Below are positions 1-11,579 of a DNA stretch of 64,000 nt, one piece after another. The notes under the pieces were generated by a model, which saw nothing but the letters and a program-made list of their open reading frames with translations, was not told where the DNA came from and made no database searches. A program made the position numbers and the translations under genes. How positions within the stretch are numbered: the stretch's first letter is position 1; every line of letters begins with the position of its first letter. Source of the DNA: Burkholderia lata (GTDB lineage Bacteria; Pseudomonadota; Gammaproteobacteria; Burkholderiales; Burkholderiaceae); contig NC_007511.1 in assembly GCF_000012945.1 (NCBI RefSeq), forward strand, positions 124,001 to 188,000, written 5' to 3'.

Positions 1-1
1 G

Positions 2-1417
2 TTCGAAGGGCTGGCCCGCATCGATGCAGCCGGCCAGGTCGTGCCGGGTGTCGCGCTGTCGTGGGAACACAAGACGCCGACGACGTGGATCTTCAAGCTT
101 CGCCGTGACGCGAAGTGGAGCAACGGCCAGCCGGTGACGGCCGCCGATTTCGTCTATTCGTGGCAGCGCCTCGTCGATCCGAAGACGGGCTCGAAATACA
201 CGATCCTCGTCGAGTTCGTGAAGAACTCGAAGGACATCATCGCGGGCAAGGCCGCACCGTCGACGCTCGGCGTGCGCGCCGTCGATCCGTACACGCTCGA
301 GGTGACGACCGACGTGCCCGTCGCGTTCTTCCCCGAGCTGACCGCCATGGCGCCGCTCGTGCCGGTGAACAAGGACGTCGTCGCGAAGTTCGGCGACGCG
401 TGGACGCGCCCGGGCAACATCGTCAGCAACGGTGCATACCAGCTCGTCGACTGGCAGCCGAACAACCGCATCGTCGTGACGAAGGACGCGAAGTACTGGA
501 ACGCGTCGAAGGTCGTGATCAACAAGGTCACGTTCCTGCCGATCGAAAGCGACGAAACCGCGATGCGCATGTACCAGGCCGGCCAGATCGACTACAGCTA
601 CTCGATCCCGTCGGGCATCTTCCAGCAGGTCAGCAAGCAGTTCGGCGGCGAACTGCGCCCGGGCCTGCAGCTCGCAACCTACTACTACTACCTGAACAAC
701 AGCGACCCGGCACTGAAGGACAAGCGCGTGCGCCAGGCGCTGTCGATGGTGATCGATCGCGACGTGCTGACGTCGAAGCTCACGCAGGCCGGCGAGAAGC
801 CGATGTACGGCCTGATGCCGAACGGCACGAAGGGTGTGCAGCCGTTCACGCCGGAATGGGCGTCGTGGCCGATGGCCAAGCGCGTCGACGCCGCGAAGAA
901 CCTGCTGAAGCAGGCCGGCTACTCGGACGCGAAGCCGCTGTCGTTCACGCTGACGTACAACACCAACGACCTGCACAAGAAGGTCGCGCTGTTTACCGCA
1001 TCGGAATGGCGCACGAAGCTCGGCATCAACACGAAGCTCGAGAACGTCGAGTTCAAGGTGCTGATGAAGGAGCGGCATGACGGCAAGGTGCAGATCGCGC
1101 GCGACGGCTGGTTCGCCGACTACAACGACGCGATGACCTTCTTCGACCTGATCCGCTGCGGCAGCTCGCAGAACACCGTCGGCTACTGCAACAAGCAGGT
1201 CGACACGTACGTCGAGGACGGCAACCAGAAGCTCGACGACAAGTCGCGCGCCGCACTGCTCACGCAGGCGCACGACACGGCGATGAACGACACGCCGATG
1301 GTGCCGCTGTTCCAGTACTCGGCGGACCGTCTCGTGAAGCCCTACGTGGGCGGCTACTCGCTGAAGAACGTGATCGACATGCGTGCTTCGCAGGACATGT
1401 ACCTGATCAAGCACTGA
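2..1417 (+). CDS. oppA: Oligopeptide ABC transporter substrate-binding protein OppA (5' partial)
   Basis: Periplasmic binding component of an oligopeptide importer (SBP_bac_5 family). The reading frame is open from base 2, so the signal peptide and start codon lie before the window; 471 residues are visible, against about 540 for the family. Seen: the conserved early block with WSNGQPVTAADFVYSWQRL near residue 40 and the typical C-terminal aromatic-rich region, ending DMYLIKH. It sits 11 bp before oppB and starts the visible opp operon. The protein delivers peptides to OppBC, with OppDF supplying ATP hydrolysis. It could be a murein-tripeptide variant (MppA type), which cannot be told apart here. 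Confidence 0.93.
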   Translation, partial: FEGLARIDAAGQVVPGVALSWEHKTPTTWIFKLRRDAKWSNGQPVTAADFVYSWQRLVDPKTGSKYTILVEFVKNSKDIIAGKAAPSTLGVRAVDPYTLEVTTDVPVAFFPELTAMAPLVPVNKDVVAKFGDAWTRPGNIVSNGAYQLVDWQPNNRIVVTKDAKYWNASKVVINKVTFLPIESDETAMRMYQAGQIDYSYSIPSGIFQQVSKQFGGELRPGLQLATYYYYLNNSDPALKDKRVRQALSMVIDRDVLTSKLTQAGEKPMYGLMPNGTKGVQPFTPEWASWPMAKRVDAAKNLLKQAGYSDAKPLSFTLTYNTNDLHKKVALFTASEWRTKLGINTKLENVEFKVLMKERHDGKVQIARDGWFADYNDAMTFFDLIRCGSSQNTVGYCNKQVDTYVEDGNQKLDDKSRAALLTQAHDTAMNDTPMVPLFQYSADRLVKPYVGGYSLKNVIDMRASQDMYLIKH

Positions 1418-1428
1418 GCGGAGCGATC

Positions 1429-2367
1429 ATGCTGGCCTACGCACTGAGGCGCACGTTGTGGGCGGTGCCGACGATCCTCGCGGTCGTCACCGTCTGCTAC
1501 CTGCTCCTGCATTTCACGCCCGGCGGCCCGTTCGATACGGAGAAGCAGCTGTCCGCGGCAACGCTCGCGAACCTGAATGCGAAGTATCACCTCGACGAGC
1601 CGCTGTGGAAGCAGTACCTGATGTACCTGAACGCGCTGCTGCACGGCGATCTCGGCCCGTCGTTCCGCTACGTCGACTGGTCCGTGAACGATCTCGTGAA
1701 GAAAGCGCTGCCCGTGAGCCTCGGCGTGGGCGGCGTGTCGATCCCGATCTCGATCGGGTGCGGCGTGCTGCTCGGCACCGTCGCGGCCGTGCGCCGCGAC
1801 AGCTTCATCGACCGCTTCGTGATGCTGATCGGCAACTTCGGCAACGTCATCCCGCCGTTCGTGCTCGGCCCCGTGCTCGTCTGGATCTTCGCGATCCTGC
1901 TGAAGACGTCGTCGGGCAACGGCTGGCTGCCGGCGGGCGGCTGGGGCGACGGCGGCTGGCAGTACCGGCTGCTGCCGATCGTGCTGCTGACCTTCATCAA
2001 CATGTCGCTGCTCGCACGCGTGATGCGCGGCTCGATGATCGAGACGCTGTCGAGCAACTACATCCGCACCGCGCGCGCGAAGGGCCTGCCGGGCTCGACG
2101 ATCGTGCTGCGCCACGCGCTGAAGCCCGCGCTGATGCCGGTCGTGTCGCTGTTCGGCACGGTCTGCATCTCGTCGATCACGGCAGCCGTCGTCACCGAAT
2201 CGGTGTTCGCGCTGCCGGGGCTCGGGCAGCTCGTCGTGAACGGTGCCATCAACCGCGACTACACGCTGGTGCTCGGCCTCGTCGTGCTGACGACCGTCTG
2301 CGCGGTGCTGTTCAACCTGCTGGTCGACCTCGCGTACGCGTGGCTCGATCCGCGCATCCGTTATTGA
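1429..2367 (+). CDS. oppB: Oligopeptide ABC transporter permease OppB
   Basis: Inner-membrane permease (312 aa) of the peptide importer. The first membrane segment lies at about residues 10-30, followed by the OppB-type periplasmic stretch, then five further hydrophobic segments. The cytoplasmic coupling (EAA-like) loop RTARAKGLPG is at about residues 213-222. A GGAG ribosome site sits just before the ATG. Spacing to oppA is 11 bp and to oppC 13 bp, consistent with one transcript. It pairs with OppC to form the channel. Confidence 0.95.
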   Translation: MLAYALRRTLWAVPTILAVVTVCYLLLHFTPGGPFDTEKQLSAATLANLNAKYHLDEPLWKQYLMYLNALLHGDLGPSFRYVDWSVNDLVKKALPVSLGVGGVSIPISIGCGVLLGTVAAVRRDSFIDRFVMLIGNFGNVIPPFVLGPVLVWIFAILLKTSSGNGWLPAGGWGDGGWQYRLLPIVLLTFINMSLLARVMRGSMIETLSSNYIRTARAKGLPGSTIVLRHALKPALMPVVSLFGTVCISSITAAVVTESVFALPGLGQLVVNGAINRDYTLVLGLVVLTTVCAVLFNLLVDLAYAWLDPRIRY

Positions 2368-2380
2368 TCGAGGCACAGCG

Positions 2381-3283
2381 ATGACTCCGACTACTCCTGT
2401 CGTCGGCCTGCCCGTGCAGACCGACTCGCCGCCGCGTTCGCGCTCGCCGCTCTCGCTTGCGATGGCGCGCTTCCTTCACAACCGTGCGGCCGTGTTCAGC
2501 CTCGTGCTGCTCGTGCTGATCACGCTCACGTGTTTCGTCGGCCCGTGGCTGCTCGCGGCCGATCCCGCCGCGAGCGACTGGGGCTCGATCAGCCTGCCGC
2601 CGACCTGGGCGAACCAGCACTGGTTCGGCACCGACGAGCTCGGCCGCGACCTGCTGGTGCGTACGCTGATCGGCGGCCGCGTGTCGATCGAGGTCGGCCT
2701 GCTCGGCACGCTCGTGTCGGGCCTGTTCGGCGTCGCATGGGGCGCCACCGCGGGCTTCGCGGGCGGCCGCGTCGACTCCGTGATGATGCGCATCGTCGAC
2801 ATGATGTACGCGATCCCGTACCTGCTGATCGCGATCCTGATGATGACCCTGTTCGGCCGCTCGTTCATGCTGGTCGTGCTGACCATCAGCGCGTTCTCGT
2901 GGATCGACATGGCGCGTGTCGTGCGCGGCCAGACGCTGTCGCTGCGCAGCCGCGAGTTCGTCGATGCGGCACGCGCGATCGGCGTGTCGCCGGCGTCAAT
3001 CGTGCTGCGCCACATCGTGCCGAACCTGCTCGGCGTGGTCGTCGTGTACGCGACGGTCTCGGTGCCGGGCATCGTGCTGACCGAATCGGTGCTGTCGTTC
3101 CTCGGCCTCGGCGTGCAGGAACCGATGACGAGCTGGGGCGTGCTGATCCAGGACGGCGCGCAGAAACTGGAATCGATGCCGTGGCTGCTGCTGGCCCCGG
3201 CCGTCATGCTGTGCGTGACGCTTTATTGCGTGAACTTCGTCGGCGATGGCCTGCGTGACGCGCTCGACCCGAAGGATCGCTGA
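2381..3283 (+). CDS. oppC: Oligopeptide ABC transporter permease OppC
   Basis: Second inner-membrane permease (300 aa) of the importer. Seen: N-terminal membrane segment at about residues 38-60, the conserved FGTDELGRDLLVR block near residue 82 typical of OppC/DppC, and the coupling loop with DAARAIGVSP near residue 190. The stop codon lies one base before the oppD start, so the two are almost certainly translationally coupled. Confidence 0.95.
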   Translation: MTPTTPVVGLPVQTDSPPRSRSPLSLAMARFLHNRAAVFSLVLLVLITLTCFVGPWLLAADPAASDWGSISLPPTWANQHWFGTDELGRDLLVRTLIGGRVSIEVGLLGTLVSGLFGVAWGATAGFAGGRVDSVMMRIVDMMYAIPYLLIAILMMTLFGRSFMLVVLTISAFSWIDMARVVRGQTLSLRSREFVDAARAIGVSPASIVLRHIVPNLLGVVVVYATVSVPGIVLTESVLSFLGLGVQEPMTSWGVLIQDGAQKLESMPWLLLAPAVMLCVTLYCVNFVGDGLRDALDPKDR

Positions 3284-3284
3284 A

Positions 3285-5293
<2,009 letters not shown>

Positions 5294-5342
5294 GCTGAAG
5301 TGACGCAGCAAACATAACCAAGGCAGGTCAACAGGGGTAGGT

Positions 5343-5367
5343 GCGGCGCGAACGATCTTCGCGCCGC
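5343..5367 (+). terminator. Hairpin between oppF and oprD
   Basis: Perfect 10-bp arms GCGGCGCGAA / TTCGCGCCGC around a 5-base loop, 49 bp after the oppF stop and about 90 bp before the porin start. There is no following T run, so it may be an RNA stabiliser or partial terminator that sets the ratio of opp to porin message. Confidence 0.5.
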
Positions 5368-5458
5368 GGGTACAGGCGCGTCCTTAACCGGGCGCGCCGG
5401 GGGGCCGGGCGCGGATCGCAACCGGCGTGGACGATATCAACACAAGACGAGAATTACG

Positions 5459-6919
5459 ATGAAAAAACAGAAGACGATCGGGACGGCATCGAAAATGCTG
5501 CTTGCATGGGGGCTGCCGGCACTCGCCGGTGTCTCGCTGACGGGCGTCGCGCACGCCGACGACGCGGCCCCCGCCCCGCTGACGGTCGCTCAGGCCGCAC
5601 CGGGCACGACCGTTGCGCAGGCAACGACCCCGAACGCCATTGTCAACGCCGAAGCTACCCAGGCCGTCACGCCGCCCGACGAGCCGTCGGCTCAGTCGCA
5701 GTCGAAGGGCTTCATTGCCGACAGCCACCTCAACTTCCTGTTCCGCAATTACGCGGACGTGCTCGACGCCAAGGGCGGGCCGCATCGTCACGCGTGGGTC
5801 CAGGGCGCGATGGCGAACTTCGAGTCGGGCTATACGACGGGCCTGATCGGTATCGGTTTCGACGCATCGCTGTATGCGGCGCTGAAGCTCGACGGCGGCC
5901 AGGGCGCCGGCAGCATGGTGCACATCGCCAAGGGCGGCGGTGGCGGCAACCAGCTCGCCTGGGCCTATCCCGGCATCTACGACGTGAAGGTGCGCATCTC
6001 GAACACGGTGGTCAAGTACGGTCTGCAGGCCGTCGACAACCCGTTCATGGAGCAGCACGACAACCGTGCGCTGCCGCCGACGTTCCTCGGTACGACGATC
6101 GTCAGCAATGAATTCAAGAACGTGATGCTCGAAGGCGGTAGCTTCACGAAGACCGATGCACGTGGTCACACAACGCTCACCAACCTGACGACGCAGTACG
6201 GCGGTACGCGCATCAATCGCCTGTCGTATGTCGGCGGTACGTGGGACTACTCACCGAATGGCGAAGTCGCGCTGTACGCGAACCAGGCCGACGACGTGTG
6301 GCACCAGTACTACGCGTCGTTGAAGCACAGCATCGGCAGCCCGCAGACGATCAAGTGGACGGGCTTCGGCAACGTCTACTCGACGCACGATACGGGCGAT
6401 GCGCTGCAAGGCAAGATCAACAACAACGCATACAGCCTGTCGCTGGCCGCGCAGCACGGCCCGCACGAGCTGCTGCTCGGCTTCCAGCAGGTGCTCGGCG
6501 ACCAGTTCTTCGACTACCTGAACGAAACGAACGGCATCTTCCTGACCAACTCGATGGACGTCGACTACAACGCGCCGCACGAAAAGTCGCTGCAGCTGCG
6601 TTACACGTTCTACGGCAAGGAAGCGGGCCTGCCGGGCTTCAAGGCGATGGTCTGGGGCGTGACGGGCTGGGGTGCGGACGGCAGCGCGGGTGCGGCGAAC
6701 GACCCGAGCAAGTCGAGCATCTACTGGAGCAACGGTGCGCCGGTGCAGGGCCGTCACCACGAGTTCGGCTTCATCCCGTCGTACACGTTCCAGAGCGGCA
6801 AGCTGAAGGACACGAAGGTCACGTTCATCGCGATGTGGCACGCCGGTTCGGCACACTACTCGGACGCGACCAACACCGAGTACCGTCTGGTCGTGAACCT
6901 GCCGCTGCACGCGTTCTGA
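5459..6919 (+). CDS. OprD-family outer-membrane porin
   Basis: Outer-membrane specific porin (486 aa). Seen: a signal peptide of about 33 residues ending AHA|DD, an Ala/Pro/Thr-rich linker to about residue 80, then the OprD barrel beginning SKGFIADSHLNFLFRNYADV. The barrel block FESGYTTGLIGIGFDASLY is typical of OprD relatives, and the protein ends in a C-terminal Phe as expected of beta-barrel proteins. OprD members in Pseudomonas take up basic amino acids, peptides or carboxylates. Lying directly behind oppABCDF on the same strand, this one plausibly admits the peptides that OppA captures (inference). The long linker between signal peptide and barrel is unusual. Confidence 0.9.
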   Translation: MKKQKTIGTASKMLLAWGLPALAGVSLTGVAHADDAAPAPLTVAQAAPGTTVAQATTPNAIVNAEATQAVTPPDEPSAQSQSKGFIADSHLNFLFRNYADVLDAKGGPHRHAWVQGAMANFESGYTTGLIGIGFDASLYAALKLDGGQGAGSMVHIAKGGGGGNQLAWAYPGIYDVKVRISNTVVKYGLQAVDNPFMEQHDNRALPPTFLGTTIVSNEFKNVMLEGGSFTKTDARGHTTLTNLTTQYGGTRINRLSYVGGTWDYSPNGEVALYANQADDVWHQYYASLKHSIGSPQTIKWTGFGNVYSTHDTGDALQGKINNNAYSLSLAAQHGPHELLLGFQQVLGDQFFDYLNETNGIFLTNSMDVDYNAPHEKSLQLRYTFYGKEAGLPGFKAMVWGVTGWGADGSAGAANDPSKSSIYWSNGAPVQGRHHEFGFIPSYTFQSGKLKDTKVTFIAMWHAGSAHYSDATNTEYRLVVNLPLHAF

Positions 6920-6924
6920 TCGAA

Positions 6925-6942
6925 GGGGGCGCAGGCGCCCCC
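6925..6942. terminator. GC-rich hairpin between convergent oprD and dedA genes
   Basis: GGGGGCGC / GCGCCCCC arms separated by two bases, directly after the porin stop and before the convergent gene end at 6974. There is no clear T tract. Probably a shared intrinsic or Rho-assisted end point. Confidence 0.45.
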
Positions 6943-6973
6943 GCCTCGCACGGCCGGCCTTCGATCGAAACGA

Positions 6974-7969
6974 TCAGGCCGGCTTGTGCAGCCCCGCGAC
7001 CGGATCGTTCGCAGCGGGCATGTCTTCCACGAGCGACGTGAGCTGGCGGCCCGTATCGCGCCATGCGTCGAGGCCGCCGCGCAGCGCGAGCGCATCGGTG
7101 AAGCCTGCGTCGAGCAGGCGCTTCGCCATCAACGCGGCCGTGAACTCGTTCGGGCACGAGCAGTACACGACGAACTTCTGCGAGAACGGATAGCGCGCGA
7201 CGATGTCGCCGATCTGGCGTTCGTCCGCGAACTGCGCACCGGGAATCGTGAACGGGTCGAGCTTGCGGTGCTCGGGCGAGCGTACGTCGAGGACCACCGG
7301 CGCGGACGTGTCGCGCAGCATCGCGTCGAGCTCGTCGACGCCGACCCGCGCGCTCGCGAGCTGGCGGATCAGCGCGCGGCGGCGCATCCAGCGGATCGCC
7401 GCGTACACCGCGAGCACCGCGACGGCCACCAGCAGCGCCACGCGGCCGAGCTGGCCGGCACCGGCGAACAGCCAGTCGATCTGGCGATAGAACATCACCC
7501 CGATCACCAGCCCGACGATCGTCCACAGCGCGGCGCCGAGCGCATCGTAGCCGACGAACGTGCGATAGCGCGTGCCGAACGCGCCGGCCATCGGCACCGA
7601 CACGAGCGACAGCCCCGGAATGAAGCGCGCGACCGCGAGCACGCGCACGCCGTAGCGGCCGAAGAAGCGTTCGGTTTTCTTCACGCAGCTGTCACGCGAC
7701 AGCGACAGCCGGCAGATCGTCTTCAGCGTCGTGCCGCCGAAGCGCCGGCCGGCGAGATACCAGACCGTATCGCCGATCAGTGCGCCGAGCACCGACAGCG
7801 CGACCACCGTGACCAGTTGCGAGCCGATCATCGCCGGATGCATCGCGGACATCGCGCCGAACAGCACGAGCGTCGGCATCGCGGGCACCGGCAGTCCGAT
7901 GGCCGCCGCGAGCACGTTGGCGAAGACGAGAAGCGGCCCGTATTGGGCGACGAGGTCACGAAGGAGCAT
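6974..7969 (-). CDS. DedA-family membrane protein fused to a rhodanese domain
   Basis: 331 aa. Residues 1 to about 190 form a DedA/SNARE-associated (VTT) domain: a re-entrant hydrophobic hairpin at the N-terminus, the motif GDTVWYLAGRRFG, and ARFIPGLSLVSVPMAG, which carries the conserved arginine and proline of the family. A final membrane helix follows at about 170-195. Residues about 215-320 are a rhodanese-like domain with VLDVRSPEHR and the active-site loop YCSCPNEFTAA, where the first Cys would carry the persulfide. DedA proteins act in undecaprenyl-phosphate/phospholipid recycling and membrane energetics; the job of the fused cytoplasmic sulfurtransferase is not known. Confidence 0.88.
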   Translation of the reverse strand: MLLRDLVAQYGPLLVFANVLAAAIGLPVPAMPTLVLFGAMSAMHPAMIGSQLVTVVALSVLGALIGDTVWYLAGRRFGGTTLKTICRLSLSRDSCVKKTERFFGRYGVRVLAVARFIPGLSLVSVPMAGAFGTRYRTFVGYDALGAALWTIVGLVIGVMFYRQIDWLFAGAGQLGRVALLVAVAVLAVYAAIRWMRRRALIRQLASARVGVDELDAMLRDTSAPVVLDVRSPEHRKLDPFTIPGAQFADERQIGDIVARYPFSQKFVVYCSCPNEFTAALMAKRLLDAGFTDALALRGGLDAWRDTGRQLTSLVEDMPAANDPVAGLHKPA

Positions 7970-8084
7970 GACGGCTGGCCGAAAAAGAAACGCGTGCGGA
8001 AGGCACGCAGATGGGCCGATTATCGGCCTTTTTCAAGTCAGCGGAGGGAATAACGCAAAGCGCCTGACGGCGGCAGGGAGATGT

Positions 8085-8116
8085 CGGTGAGCCGGCGCGT
8101 TGCGCGCGGCTCACCG
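8085..8116. terminator. Long hairpin downstream of the 8124 gene
   Basis: Outer arms CGGTGAGCC / GGCTCACCG and inner arms GCGCG / CGCGC around a 3-base loop, lying just past the 3' end of the minus-strand gene at 8124. No T run follows, so termination is likely but not certain. Confidence 0.45.
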
Positions 8117-8123
8117 CTCGAAA

Positions 8124-8393
8124 TCAGGAGGAGGTGCGGGCCAGCGACGCGGCGCCGTGGTTTTCGCCGGGCAGCTCGGCGCCATGCGAGCGGATCGCCG
8201 CGATCAGTTCGGCCGGCGTGATCTCGTAGCGGACTTCGCGGTGGATGCCGGGCTTGCGTTCGTCGATCTCGATCAGCAGCACGCTCTTGCCGTCGCCGGT
8301 TGCTTCGAGCCGGAGCGAGCGCAATTCGCGGCCGTCGGCCGGGTCGTGTTCGGTGAGCAGGGTCATTGCCCCGGATGAGCCGGTAGTGCGCAT
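8124..8393 (-). CDS. Small protein of unknown function (89 aa)
   Basis: Not recognised. The 89-residue product is soluble, with alternating charged/hydrophobic stretches (RSLRLEATGDGKSVLLIEID, then YEITPAELIAAIRSHG) that look like a small alpha/beta fold. The start at 8393 has a GAGGATAGG ribosome site close upstream; an internal Met ten codons in is the alternative. It has its own hairpin after the stop and no cotranscribed neighbour. Confidence 0.6.
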   Translation of the reverse strand: MRTTGSSGAMTLLTEHDPADGRELRSLRLEATGDGKSVLLIEIDERKPGIHREVRYEITPAELIAAIRSHGAELPGENHGAASLARTSS

Positions 8394-8662
8394 CGAACCT
8401 ATCCTCGTATCGTGGATGCCGTAGTGGCGAAGATGTCTTTGTTGAATACAGCTTGACGCAGTTTAACGCGAACGGGCCGCAATTCGGAGCATTTTCGTGG
8501 GGCGAAATGAGGGCTGAAGCATCGATCCTTCTGATGTTTGAGCCGCGCGGGGCGGGCGTTTGCGGCGGATCGGGCGCAGCCGCGGCCGGCGCCTGACCGC
8601 CGTTCGCGGCCGGCCCGGCCCGGGCGGCGACACGCGGTGCAACGCGGGTCGCCGCGGCGGCA

Positions 8663-11002
8663 TCAGAAGCGGTCGGCGAGCCCCATCGCCGGGTCGCTGA
8701 CCGAGTGGCGGCCGGTTTCGACGCGGCCGGCGACGCGGCGCGAGAAACTCGCGTCGCTGTCCGCGGTGACGATGAAGTCGTACCAGTGGCCGGTCGAGTC
8801 GAGCTTCCAGTGCAGTTCGGCCTGGTCGCCGGCGCGCACCGTGACCGTCCACGTGGTACCGGTACCGTGGCCGTGACCCTGGCTATTGCCGTCCTCGTTG
8901 CCGTGACCGCGATCGTCGTGTGCGCCGCGCCCGGACAGCGGCCCGTAGACCTGGTTCGACTTCACGGTGAAGCGCACCGTCCCGCCGCCGTGGTTGCGCA
9001 GCTTCAGGTGGAGGTTGCCGCTCGCGCCCGCATAGCCGACGCGAACTTCCGGATGCGGCGCGCGTGCACCGGCGAGGCGGCCGAGGTCGCCGGTGAAGCG
9101 GCGGTGATAGCCGTTCGGGCCCAGTACCCACAGGTCATATTTACCGCCGTTGTCGGCGCGCGCGGCCCAGTCTCCGTGCAGCGTCTTGCCCGGTTCGACG
9201 ACGTAGCGCTGCGGCAGGCGGTCGAGGTGCAGCTTGTCATAGACGTGAAACACGGCGGCGGCGCGGCCCGTGTTCGCGAACTTCAGCGTGACCGTGCCGT
9301 TGCCGGCATCGGCACGCGCGCTGGCATGCAGTTCGTAAGGCAGCGCGCGCGACGGGCGCACGCCGGTCGCCTGCGCGGGCAGCGACGGCGCGGCCGGCGG
9401 CACGATCTTCGGCGCAGCCTGTTGCGCGGCGCTCAGCGCGTCGACCTGGCTTTTCGTCGTATGGCCCGCGAGCGTCGGCAGCGGTTCGTTGTTCGGCGAG
9501 CGGAAGTTGAACGCGCTCGTCAGGTCGCCGCACACCGCGCGGCGGTACGCGCTGATCTGCGGCTCCGCGACGCCGAAGCGCTTTTCGAGGAAGAGCAGCG
9601 TCGACGTATGGTCGAACACCTGCGAGTTGACCCAGCCGCCGCGGCTCCACGGCGACACGACCCACATCGGCACGCGCGGGCCCGGGCCGTACGGACGGCC
9701 GTCGATTGCAGGCTGGCTCGACGTGGCCGGCGTGAAGTCGTGGTACTCGGGGGCGACGTCGGCATCCCGCAGTGTATGGCCGCCCGCGAGCGTGCCGTCG
9801 GCGTTGCGCGACGGCACGGCCGGCGACGGCAGGTGGTCGAAGAAGCCGTCGTTCTCGTCGTAGTTGATCAGCAACACGGTTTTGCTCCACACGTCCGGGT
9901 TGGCCGTGAGCGCATCGAGCACCGCCTGCACGTACCAGCCACCCTGCGCGGGGCTCGACGGCCCCGGGTGTTCGCTGTACACGGACGGCGGAATGATCCA
10001 CGACACCTCGGGCAGCGTGCCGTTGCGGATGTCGTCGCGGAACGATTCGAGGAAGCCGTACGGCATCGTGTTGCCGAACCCTTTCGCGAGCGGGCTCAGC
10101 GGATCGTCGATCGCCGGATCGTAGAACGCGCCGGCCGCCGTCACGGGCTGCGTGATGTCCGTCGACGCGACGTACGCGGGCCGGCGCGCGGGCGGCATCT
10201 GCTCGATCGCCGCGCGCCAGTGGCGGAAGCTCATCATCTCGTTGCAGCCGAAGTTGTCGATCAGGCTCTGGTAGACCTTCCAGTGCACGCCGGCCTGCTG
10301 CAGCCGGTCGGCGTAGGTGGTCCAGGTCCAGCCCTGGCTCGACGGGCCGATGTCGTTGCCGCCGTTGAACTGGTTGTTCAGCGCGGCGATCTTCACGCGG
10401 CTGCCGTCGGCCGGGCTGATGCCGTTCGGGCCGTTGGTGCCGCTCCAGTAGAACAGGCGGTTCGCGATCGTGCCCGTGTGCATCCCGCAGTGGTAGTGGT
10501 CGCACAGCGTGAACGCATCGGCGAGCGCGCGCTGGAACGGGACTTCCGCCGCGTCGTAGTAGCCCATCGACAGCGGCGTCTTCGCGTCGGGCCAGCGGTT
10601 CATCCGGCCGTGGTCCCACGCGGCCTGTGCATCGGCCCACGTGTGCGGCGTGCCGCCCGCGCGCTGCGCGTTGCCCTGGCTCGCGTCGAGGTGATACGGC
10701 GTGACGGTGGTGGCGGGCGCCGGCTTCGTGTACGTCTGGTAGAACACGTTGCGGCCGTTCGGCGACGGCACCGCAAAGCGGTCGCCGTAGCCGCGCACGC
10801 CCTTGAACGTGCCGAAGTAGCTGTCGAATGCGCGGTTCTCCATCATCAGCAGTACGACGTGCTTTACGTCCTTGATGGTCCCCGTTTCGTGAAACGCGGG
10901 AATCGCGAGCGCGCGGCGGATGCTTGGCGGAAACGCGGACAGCGCGGCGGCGGCGAGGCCGGAAGTGGCGGTCTGCTGGAGGAATTTACGGCGTGACGTC
11001 AT
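8663..11002 (-). CDS. Phosphocholine-specific phospholipase C, Tat-exported
   Basis: Secreted phospholipase C (779 aa) that releases phosphocholine from phosphatidylcholine or sphingomyelin. Seen: twin-arginine signal TSRRKFLQQ at residues 2-10 with a hydrophobic stretch after it; the phosphoesterase-family start HVVLLMMENRAFDSYFGTF near residue 45, whose ENR..D residues bind the catalytic metal; and two C-terminal domains (DUF756-type) at about 590-770. Start placed at 11002 because the Tat motif begins there and AGGA lies upstream; a longer frame runs 74 codons further but has no signal. This is the non-metallo PlcH/PlcN type of Pseudomonas and Burkholderia. It is a likely phosphate-scavenging or virulence enzyme. 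Confidence 0.93.
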   Translation of the reverse strand: MTSRRKFLQQTATSGLAAAALSAFPPSIRRALAIPAFHETGTIKDVKHVVLLMMENRAFDSYFGTFKGVRGYGDRFAVPSPNGRNVFYQTYTKPAPATTVTPYHLDASQGNAQRAGGTPHTWADAQAAWDHGRMNRWPDAKTPLSMGYYDAAEVPFQRALADAFTLCDHYHCGMHTGTIANRLFYWSGTNGPNGISPADGSRVKIAALNNQFNGGNDIGPSSQGWTWTTYADRLQQAGVHWKVYQSLIDNFGCNEMMSFRHWRAAIEQMPPARRPAYVASTDITQPVTAAGAFYDPAIDDPLSPLAKGFGNTMPYGFLESFRDDIRNGTLPEVSWIIPPSVYSEHPGPSSPAQGGWYVQAVLDALTANPDVWSKTVLLINYDENDGFFDHLPSPAVPSRNADGTLAGGHTLRDADVAPEYHDFTPATSSQPAIDGRPYGPGPRVPMWVVSPWSRGGWVNSQVFDHTSTLLFLEKRFGVAEPQISAYRRAVCGDLTSAFNFRSPNNEPLPTLAGHTTKSQVDALSAAQQAAPKIVPPAAPSLPAQATGVRPSRALPYELHASARADAGNGTVTLKFANTGRAAAVFHVYDKLHLDRLPQRYVVEPGKTLHGDWAARADNGGKYDLWVLGPNGYHRRFTGDLGRLAGARAPHPEVRVGYAGASGNLHLKLRNHGGGTVRFTVKSNQVYGPLSGRGAHDDRGHGNEDGNSQGHGHGTGTTWTVTVRAGDQAELHWKLDSTGHWYDFIVTADSDASFSRRVAGRVETGRHSVSDPAMGLADRF

Positions 11003-11579
11003 GGCGTTCGGGTCCTGTGATGATGGGAGCGTTCGTGACTTCGTCTGGAGGTGCCCCTGCGTCGCCCCCTGGGACGATTCACGCGGCGTGTGCGTTCGAG
11101 TGCATCGGCCGCGCAGGGCGGAGATGTGCGCATCGTGCGACGCGTGATGTCGCGCGGATGCCTTGGCCGTCGCCGCGATCCTGTGCAACGCGCGCTCGTG
11201 ATGCGCGGGCCGGGACGTCGGCACACGCCGGCCCGGCGCGTGCCGGGATGGGCGGCGCCCAGTCTAGGGAGACGACGTGACGTCGACGTGATGAAGGCAT
11301 GACATCGCATGTCGCGCGCGTGACGTTGCGTGCGCAACGATTGATCGGGATGCGATGCACGACGAAAGCGAGTCAGGAATTACCGATTGCAGTGTGCGGA
11401 ATCGGTCAGATTTTTCCGGTTCGCGGTGGCGTGGAGCCGCGTGATCGCGTGTCGTTGCGGGTGCAACGGCATCGCATGACGCCCATGTTTCAAATGCGTG
11501 AAATCGGATAAGCTCGATCTGTTGCTGCGCATGTGCGCAGTCCGCGCGACTGGCGCGACTTTTCGGAACCGGCCCACCC
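11003..11579. other. 577-bp intergenic region between divergent plc and acetyltransferase genes
   Basis: No coding potential recognised. The only structured element noticed is a short inverted repeat TTTCA-N6-TGAAA at 11488-11503, about 80 bp before the acetyltransferase start. It presumably holds the promoters of both genes, but none is clear enough to call. Confidence 0.4.

Noticed and set aside
5343..5367. Riboswitch before the porin gene
   Set aside because: Only a simple hairpin is present; no conserved aptamer sequence was recognised.
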